Of a stretch of DNA of 7,226 nt, positions 1-3,475 are shown in pieces (the first letter of the stretch is position 1; each line of letters begins with the position of its first letter). Under the pieces are notes generated by a model that saw nothing but the letters and a program-made list of their open reading frames with translations, was not told where the DNA came from and ran no database searches. The translations under genes and the position numbers were made by a program. Source of the stretch: Candidatus Colwellbacteria bacterium RIFCSPLOWO2_01_FULL_48_10 (GTDB lineage Bacteria; Patescibacteriota; Minisyncoccia; UBA6257; Colwellbacteraceae); contig MHIY01000034.1 in NCBI GenBank assembly GCA_001817755.1, positions 9,331-16,556 of the forward strand, given 5' to 3'.

Positions 1-457
1 AGTTCATCGCACGGATCATGCCGGTCATCTCCTGTATCAAAGTCTTAGTATCGCCGTTGTCGCCCACGTCCACATGGATCTCGAAGGCAAAGGCTGGCGC
101 TTCCGGCATCTTGAGGTAACCGAGCACCTCCTTCGATATGTCGAGCGAGAACATCACCTCCTGGTAGATGCGGTCGCGGAGCGTGTGAAACTCGCCGAGC
201 TTTGCGCGCTTCCAGAAATAACGGCCGCCATTCCCGATACGGTGGACGACAATAGCAGTTATAAAGTCCGCCTGTTTGTCGCGATAAACCAGGGAATCCG
301 TGCCGATGGTAACCTTGTATTCCTTTTGCTGGTCTTCTTTCATGAAGGCGATGATCTCTTCGGCCACTTCGCGCGCCGAAAACTCACGTCCCGACGGGTT
401 CCTAAACCCGCGCTGCTGGGCAACCTCTATTGTAACCTCTTGAATAATGCTGTTCAT
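1..457 (-). CDS. YkuK-family (DUF458) RNase H-like protein, 3' end cut by window edge
   Basis: Reading the minus strand from the ATG at 457 gives 152 uninterrupted residues that leave the window without a stop. The protein begins MNSIIQEVTIEV and matches my recollection of the YkuK family (predicted RNase H-like nuclease fold). An N-terminal FRNPSGREFS segment lies at residues 18-27. The strand motif VTIGTDS at 49-55 has the likely metal-binding Asp54. AIVVHRIGNGGRYFWKR spans 68-84, and the hallmark HVDVGDNG at 128-135 holds a second acidic residue, Asp130. Bacillus YkuK is about 170 aa, so roughly 20 residues should be missing. The substrate of this family is not established; nuclease activity is inferred from the fold. 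It follows the 57-aa gene by 6 nt and is probably co-transcribed with it. No Shine-Dalgarno site precedes the ATG. The plus strand here is also open, but that reading is a shadow. Confidence 0.85.
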   Translation of the reverse strand, partial: MNSIIQEVTIEVAQQRGFRNPSGREFSAREVAEEIIAFMKEDQQKEYKVTIGTDSLVYRDKQADFITAIVVHRIGNGGRYFWKRAKLGEFHTLRDRIYQEVMFSLDISKEVLGYLKMPEAPAFAFEIHVDVGDNGDTKTLIQEMTGMIRAMN

Positions 458-463
458 GTCAGT

Positions 464-637
464 TTAGGCAGCCTCGGCCCCGCGATTCAGCTTTCTTTTT
501 GCAGCTCTGATCTCTTCGGGAGTGGCGTTTTCCGGTAGGCCCAAAACAAAAATATCAAGCTCGCGCTGCTCTTCTTCCGGCGTTAGCGGAATCCGAGGAG
601 CGTCCGGATGAGGTTCGGATGGGTTTTCGATAGGCAT
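464..637 (-). CDS. 57-aa protein of unknown function, J-domain-like helix
   Basis: This is a small acidic protein starting MPIENPSEPHP and ending KRKLNRGAEAA. I do not recognise a family for the whole. Residues 1-18 are proline-rich and probably disordered. Residues 19-50 look helical, and LGLPENATPEEIRAAKRKL (32-50) resembles helices I-II of DnaJ J-domains (pattern LGV..NAT..EIK.AYRKL). The catalytic HPD loop and helices III-IV are absent, because the reading frame ends 7 residues later. The ATG at 637 is preferred over the in-frame ATG at 667. The extra ten residues (MFLICYSHVV) are hydrophobic and unlike the rest, and the likely -10 box lies too close to 667. Its stop is 6 nt before the YkuK-like gene, which supports an operon and real translation. 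A chance open frame cannot be excluded. Confidence 0.6.
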   Translation of the reverse strand: MPIENPSEPHPDAPRIPLTPEEEQRELDIFVLGLPENATPEEIRAAKRKLNRGAEAA

Positions 638-669
638 GACCACGTGAGAATAGCATATCAGGAACATAA

Positions 670-698
670 ATTAAAAGTTCCGGGTAAGGGCCATTCAA
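670..698 (-). promoter_or_regulatory. Candidate promoter for the 57-aa/YkuK-like operon
   Basis: On the minus strand TTGAAT (693-698) is followed after 17 nt by TTTAAT (670-675), a -35 with 4 of 6 matches and a -10 with 5 of 6. Transcription would start near 663 and give a leader of about 26 nt to the ATG at 637. An alternative -10, TATGCT (652-657), lies 14 nt from the ATG but has no visible -35. Confidence 0.4.
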
Positions 699-727
699 CT
701 GCGCCAGCGGACGGAAACCGAAACCAC

Positions 728-773
728 TCATTTACTCAACCAACTTCCGATCGAAAGTTGGTTGAGTAAATGA
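728..773. repeat. Perfect 19-bp inverted repeat (46-bp near-palindrome)
   Basis: TCATTTACTCAACCAACTT at 728-746 is the exact reverse complement of 755-773. The arms are separated by 8 nt (CCGATCGA) whose centre CGATCG (748-753) is itself palindromic, so only the 747/754 pair is mismatched over 46 bp. It lies between the divergent promoters. Neither side has a T-tract, so a simple intrinsic terminator is unlikely. It could be an operator for a dimeric regulator, a cruciform-forming site, or the remnant of a small repetitive element. Confidence 0.9.
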
Positions 774-840
774 ATAAAACCCGATTCCAACCTTTATACG
801 TTAGAGTATCCAAGTCTATGATTTTTAAAAGCGTTGCGGG

Positions 841-846
841 TATGCT
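841..846 (+). promoter_or_regulatory. Candidate -10 element for pyrG, very short leader
   Basis: TATGCT lies 15 nt before the pyrG ATG, the same spacing as TATAAT before ftsK. Transcription would start about 9 nt upstream of the ATG, leaving no room for a ribosome binding site. No convincing -35 is visible. A second -10 candidate, TATGAT (817-822), matches 5 of 6 and would give a longer leader. Confidence 0.35.
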
Positions 847-861
847 AGATTATTCATAAAC

Positions 862-2502
862 ATGGCTAAAAAGACGAAATACATCTTTGTTGTCGGGGGT
901 GTAATGTCCGGCGTCGGCAAAGGCATTGCCGCAGCCTCGATCGGCCAGATCCTCCAATCGCACGGGTTCGAGATTACCTCCATCAAGATCGATCCTTACA
1001 TTAACGTTGATGCCGGCACCATGAACCCCACCGAGCACGGCGAGGTCTTCGTGCTCGACGACGGCATGGAATGCGATCAGGACATGGGCAACTACGAGCG
1101 CTTCCTCAACCGCGACCTCACGAGCGCAAACTACATGACAACTGGCAGCATTTATAAACACGTCATCGAAAAAGAACGCAACCTAGAATACGGCGGCAAG
1201 TGCGTCGAGGTGGTGCCCCACATACCGCTTGAGATAATTTCCCGCCTCAATCGCGCCGCCGCGAAAAACAAAGCCGACATCGTGATAACCGAGATCGGCG
1301 GCACGGTCGGCGAATATCAGAACATACTTTTCCTGGAAGCCGTCAGGATCCTTAAGCTCAAGCATCCGGGCTCGGTGTTTTTGACGCTCGTAAGCTTCCT
1401 GCCGTCGATGGGCGCGGACGGCGAACTTAAAACCAAGCCGACCCAATACGCCGTCCGCTCCCTTAACGCCGCCGGGCTCCATCCGGACATGATCCTCGCC
1501 CGCGCCTCATCCGCCATCGATCGCAAACGCAAAGAGAAAATATCTTTCAACTGTAGCGTGCCGGAGGCGAATGTCATCTCCGCGCCAAATGTCGAATCCA
1601 TCTATGAGATCCCCGACAATTTCCGGCGGGAGGGTGTCGACAAAATAATATTGAAAACCCTTGGCCTGAGGTCGCGAAAAGATAAGTCTAAAGAATGGAA
1701 TGCCTTGGTCAAACGGATCCGGACCGCGAAACAAAAAGTCAAAATAGGCATCGTCGGTAAATATTTCTCAACCGGCAGCTTCGTCCTGGCGGACTCGTAT
1801 ATCTCGGTCATCGAAGCCGTAAAACACGCGGCCTACGCCCTGGGCGCCGCGCCGCAGATAGAGTGGCTTAACTCGGAGGAGTTCGAAGGCAAAAACGCGG
1901 CGAAGTATTTAAAAAAACTCGGCGGGTTCGGCGGAATAATAATTCCCGGCGGGTTCGGCGAGCGCGGCGTAGAGGGCAAGATCGCAGCCATAAAATACTG
2001 CCGCATTAAAAAAATCCCACTTTTCGGCCTGTGCTACGGTATGCAACTCTCCGCCGTCGAGTTCGCCCGGCACGTTGCAGGCCTCAAAGGCGCAAACACG
2101 ACCGAAGTGAACCCAAAAACCAAATATCCCGTCATCGACATTCTCCCCGAACAAAAGAAAAAGATGGCCGAGAAAGACTATGGCGGCACCATGCGCCTCG
2201 GCTCATACCCAGCGCACCTTTCGCCCCACACCATCGCCCGCTCAGCCTACCGAAACGAACTAATTCACGAACGCCACCGGCACCGCTTTGAAATGAACCC
2301 GGAATACATTCACCGTCTGGAGAAAAAAGGCCTCATATTTTCCGGCGCTTCAAAAGACCGCCGCCTTATGGAAATACTCGAACTGCCGCGCAATATCCAT
2401 CCATTCTTCCTCGGCACTCAGTTTCATCCGGAACTAAAATCTCGCCCGCTAAACCCGCATCCATTATTTAAAGCATTCATTGCGGCTAGTTTGAAAAGGT
2501 AG
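862..2502 (+). CDS. pyrG: CTP synthase (glutamine-hydrolysing)
   Basis: CTP synthase aminates UTP to CTP using ATP and glutamine, the last step of de novo pyrimidine nucleotide synthesis, in the cytosol. The 546 residues match the family length (E. coli 545). The N-terminal synthetase domain (about 1-270) has the P-loop VGGVMSGVGKG (11-21, Lys20), KIDPYINVDAGTMNPTEHGEV (42-62), the metal-binding region around Asp66-Asp67, TEIGGTVGE (143-151) and KTKPTQ (190-195). The glutamine amidotransferase domain (about 290-546) has IIPGGFGERGVEG (360-372), the nucleophile Cys391 in GLCYGMQ, and the His522/Glu524 pair in FHPE. All catalytic residues are present, so the enzyme should be active. SGVGKG and CYGMQ replace the common SSLGKG and CLGMQ, a variation I associate with CPR homologues. 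The ATG at 862 gives the normal N-terminus; no Shine-Dalgarno site precedes it. It has a promoter of its own and no clear terminator before the next promoter. Confidence 0.98.
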   Translation: MAKKTKYIFVVGGVMSGVGKGIAAASIGQILQSHGFEITSIKIDPYINVDAGTMNPTEHGEVFVLDDGMECDQDMGNYERFLNRDLTSANYMTTGSIYKHVIEKERNLEYGGKCVEVVPHIPLEIISRLNRAAAKNKADIVITEIGGTVGEYQNILFLEAVRILKLKHPGSVFLTLVSFLPSMGADGELKTKPTQYAVRSLNAAGLHPDMILARASSAIDRKRKEKISFNCSVPEANVISAPNVESIYEIPDNFRREGVDKIILKTLGLRSRKDKSKEWNALVKRIRTAKQKVKIGIVGKYFSTGSFVLADSYISVIEAVKHAAYALGAAPQIEWLNSEEFEGKNAAKYLKKLGGFGGIIIPGGFGERGVEGKIAAIKYCRIKKIPLFGLCYGMQLSAVEFARHVAGLKGANTTEVNPKTKYPVIDILPEQKKKMAEKDYGGTMRLGSYPAHLSPHTIARSAYRNELIHERHRHRFEMNPEYIHRLEKKGLIFSGASKDRRLMEILELPRNIHPFFLGTQFHPELKSRPLNPHPLFKAFIAASLKR

Positions 2503-2558
2503 ATATTTGCAATTAACGTCGGGAATCGAGGTTTCATGGGGGTCTTTTTGCGCAGCTA

Positions 2559-2588
2559 TTGACATATCTATAGCTTCTGTGTTAAAAT
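2559..2588 (+). promoter_or_regulatory. Strong promoter of the small membrane protein gene
   Basis: A consensus -35 TTGACA (2559-2564) is followed after 18 nt by TAAAAT (2583-2588). An extended -10 TG lies at 2580-2581. Transcription should start near 2595, leaving a leader of about 63 nt before the ATG at 2658. Confidence 0.75.
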
Positions 2589-2591
2589 GGT

Positions 2592-2635
2592 TGCACGGTA
2601 AGGGTGCAGGCGAACCAACCGAACACTTGCACCTT
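2592..2635 (+). promoter_or_regulatory. Three TGCAC/GTGCA elements: possible operator and leader hairpin
   Basis: TGCAC (2592-2596) and GTGCA (2604-2608) form an inverted repeat with a 7-nt spacer across the predicted transcription start, as an operator would. GTGCA (2604-2608) can instead pair in RNA with a third copy, TGCAC (2628-2632). That gives a stem 2600-2608/2628-2635 of 8 pairs with G2602 bulged and a 19-nt loop. It ends 10 nt before the ribosome binding site. The pairing is seen; a regulatory role is inference. Confidence 0.4.
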
Positions 2636-2645
2636 AAGAATCACC

Positions 2646-2650
2646 GAGGA
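2646..2650 (+). promoter_or_regulatory. Ribosome binding site fixing the start at 2658
   Basis: GAGGA lies 7 nt before the ATG at 2658. It decides the start against an in-frame upstream ATG at 2604, which would sit inside the leader hairpin. It is the only conventional Shine-Dalgarno site correctly spaced before an ATG in the window. Confidence 0.7.
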
Positions 2651-2657
2651 CAACAAA

Positions 2658-2888
2658 ATGAACTACAACACGAAGACATTGCTAATGGGCCTCGGGATCG
2701 CGATCGGCATCTGGATGCTAGGCATGCTGGCCTTACTGCTGATGAATGAAAAGGTTAATGGGCCAAGCTACGCCATTGGTTACGTGAGTGGAGCCATCAC
2801 CTGCAGCTGGCTCACTGGGTGCCTCATCTGCGGTCATCTCCAGTCCACAACCGAACCCCCATCTTCTCCAAGCTCCGAGCAAAGCTAA
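2658..2888 (+). CDS. 76-aa two-helix membrane protein of unknown function
   Basis: I do not recognise a family. After a short polar start (MNYNTK), residues 8-29 form a strongly hydrophobic helix (LMGLGIAIGIWMLGMLALLL). A short polar turn follows (MNEKVNGP). Residues 37-59 form a second, Gly/Ser-rich helix containing three cysteines (Cys49, Cys55, Cys58). Residues 61-76 are a polar tail rich in Ser, Pro and Glu. It is probably a hairpin in the cytoplasmic membrane with both ends on one side. The evidence that it is a real gene is strong for its size: a near-consensus promoter, a Shine-Dalgarno site at correct spacing, and a terminator 15 nt after the stop, forming a complete single-gene unit. 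The expression signals differ in style from the neighbouring SD-less genes, which could mean high expression or foreign origin. No toxin or holin assignment can be supported. Confidence 0.75.
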   Translation: MNYNTKTLLMGLGIAIGIWMLGMLALLLMNEKVNGPSYAIGYVSGAITCSWLTGCLICGHLQSTTEPPSSPSSEQS

Positions 2889-2902
2889 CCATTGCTCACC
2901 CC

Positions 2903-2944
2903 AGCGCCAGTACGGTACCCCCGTCCTGGCGCTTCAACCTTTTT
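2903..2944 (+). terminator. Intrinsic terminator of the small membrane protein gene
   Basis: AGCGCCAG (2903-2910) pairs with CTGGCGCT (2926-2933). Inside, ACGG pairs with CCGT around the loop TACCC, with one T/C mismatch. A T-rich stretch follows (TTCAACCTTTTT), then further T5 tracts at 2952-2956, 2964-2968 and 2975-2979 that may act as back-ups. Confidence 0.75.
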
Positions 2945-2969
2945 GCATCCCTTTTTGCATCCCTTTTTG
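2939..2969. repeat. 12-bp tandem repeat, about 2.6 copies
   Basis: The unit CTTTTTGCATCC occurs at 2939-2950 and 2951-2962, with a partial third copy CTTTTTG at 2963-2969. Each unit carries a T5 tract. It overlaps the terminator tail and is prone to slippage. Confidence 0.85.
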
Positions 2970-3027
2970 AAAAATTTTTGAGACCTAATGAAGCAGCCTA
3001 AACAAGCTCTCTCTGGGCATCCCCAAA

Positions 3028-3047
3028 CGCTTTCTTTAATGAAAGCG
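3028..3047. repeat. Repeat copy 1 of the pre-ftsK region (20-bp core)
   Basis: CGCTTTCTTTAATGAAAGCG is a local hairpin (7-bp stem, 6-nt loop) and the exact reverse complement of the copy at 3105-3124. With its right flank, ending in TTTACT, it also forms an imperfect 31-nt direct repeat with that copy, 77 nt apart. In RNA it could either fold on itself or pair with copy 2 as a 20-bp stem. Confidence 0.85.
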
Positions 3048-3104
3048 TGGTGTTTACTGAATCATATCTCTGATAAACGAAACGATTTTGCTGTAACGGC
3101 ACGG

Positions 3105-3124
3105 CGCTTTCATTAAAGAAAGCG
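3105..3124. repeat. Repeat copy 2 of the pre-ftsK region (20-bp core)
   Basis: CGCTTTCATTAAAGAAAGCG differs from copy 1 at two symmetric positions only (T/A and A/T), which makes it both a direct and an inverted copy. The right flank again reaches TTTACT, here within a small hairpin GTAGT-TTT-ACTAC (3125-3137). Confidence 0.85.
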
Positions 3125-3208
3125 GTAGTTTTACTACGACTAGCGAGAGAGCGGAATATCCCGGCGTGAGCCAGGGATATTCCGGCCGAGCGACGGCGGA
3201 GAAAGGTA

Positions 3209-3230
3209 AATGCCGCGCGGCTTGCCGCGC
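3209..3230 (+). repeat. Hairpin module copy A (AATGCC-N4-GGCTTGCC-N4)
   Basis: AATGCC, then GCGC, then the cap GGCTTGCC, then GCGC. The four flanking bases pair with each other. Copy B starts exactly 57 nt downstream with the same geometry but a different stem. Confidence 0.8.
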
Positions 3231-3265
3231 TCTAGTATTGTCCGCCACTGGCGGACAATACCACC

Positions 3266-3287
3266 AATGCCCTGGGGCTTGCCCCAG
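3266..3287 (+). repeat. Hairpin module copy B (AATGCC-N4-GGCTTGCC-N4)
   Basis: AATGCC, then CTGG, then the cap GGCTTGCC, then CCAG. All four variable stem positions keep pairing although the bases differ from copy A. Two further pairs (3270-3271 with 3288-3289) lengthen this stem. Confidence 0.8.
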
Positions 3288-3297
3288 GGATACCTTT

Positions 3298-3431
3298 ACT
3301 TCTATTTTATTTCGCCGGATATGCCGATTGTTGCCTTTGTGTTTGCCATATCATCATTGTCGTCGGGATGACTGCCCTTTGTCACCTCTATCCGAAAGAA
3401 AGTCCCCCATATTGGTTAACTGTACGACACA
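3298..3431. other. Non-coding spacer before the ftsK promoter
   Basis: Starts U-rich (to about 3313). The only pairing noticed is a weak GATATG/CATATC stem (3318-3323/3347-3352) with a long loop. The plus strand is open in more than one frame, but the translations are Cys/Pro/His-rich or lack family resemblance and carry no ribosome binding site. I see no gene here. Confidence 0.6.
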
Positions 3432-3460
3432 TGGAAAAAACGGGCCGCGGCACGTATAAT
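3432..3460 (+). promoter_or_regulatory. Promoter of ftsK, very short leader
   Basis: A perfect -10 TATAAT (3455-3460) lies 17 nt after TGGAAA (3432-3437), a 4-of-6 match to the -35. The hexamer ends 15 nt before the ATG at 3476, giving a predicted leader of about 9 nt. This supports starting ftsK at 3476 and not at the upstream ATG at 3368. Confidence 0.65.
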
Positions 3461-3475
3461 AAGCCCATACTTCGC

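Larger units (their letters stand above)
3125..3297 (+). ncRNA. Candidate structured RNA: serial hairpins and a four-way junction
   Basis: No credible protein lies here, but strong base pairing runs end to end. In order: GTAGT/ACTAC (3125-3137). An 11-bp stem 3152-3162/3174-3184, continued by GGC/GCC with a GTGA loop and one bulged A (3173). A small stem 3185-3188/3194-3197. Then a 7-bp closing stem AAAGGTA/TACCTTT (3202-3208/3291-3297) that encloses three hairpins. These are 3215-3230 (6 bp, CTTG loop), 3235-3261 (12 bp, ACT loop) and 3270-3289 (8 bp, CTTG loop). GTGA (GNRA type) and C(UUG)G loops are stable in RNA only for plus-strand transcripts, which suggests the direction. A U-rich stretch (3295-3313) follows. 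I see no match to tmRNA, SRP RNA, RNase P RNA, 6S RNA or tRNA. No good promoter was found upstream, so it may instead be a DNA-level repeat cluster. Confidence 0.45.

Noticed and set aside
74..538. 154-codon open frame on the plus strand
   Set aside because: It lies antisense to the YkuK-like gene, whose minus-strand translation shows clear family motifs; the plus translation resembles nothing and overlaps both minus-strand genes.
2503..2558. Terminator directly after pyrG
   Set aside because: A T5 tract is present near 2545 but no stem of useful length precedes it.
2507..2749. 80-codon frame starting with TTG before the small membrane gene
   Set aside because: It spans the promoter and leader and overlaps the better-supported 76-aa gene in another frame.
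3028..3297. CRISPR array
   Set aside because: Only two copies of each repeat, spacings of 77 and 57 nt, no run of equal spacers, and no cas gene nearby.
3125..3297. tRNA, tmRNA, SRP RNA or RNase P RNA
   Set aside because: The 7-bp closing stem with three hairpins recalls a cloverleaf, but arm sizes and the invariant tRNA bases do not fit, and no signature motif of the other RNAs is present.
3166..3459. 97-codon plus-strand frame across the hairpin region
   Set aside because: Its Cys/Arg/Pro-rich translation comes from the GC-rich palindromes and it has no ribosome binding site.
3368..3475. N-terminal extension of FtsK from the ATG at 3368
   Set aside because: It would include the promoter and a Cys/His/Pro-rich segment foreign to FtsK; the basic MSRKSKRNKK start at 3476 fits the family and the -10 box spacing.
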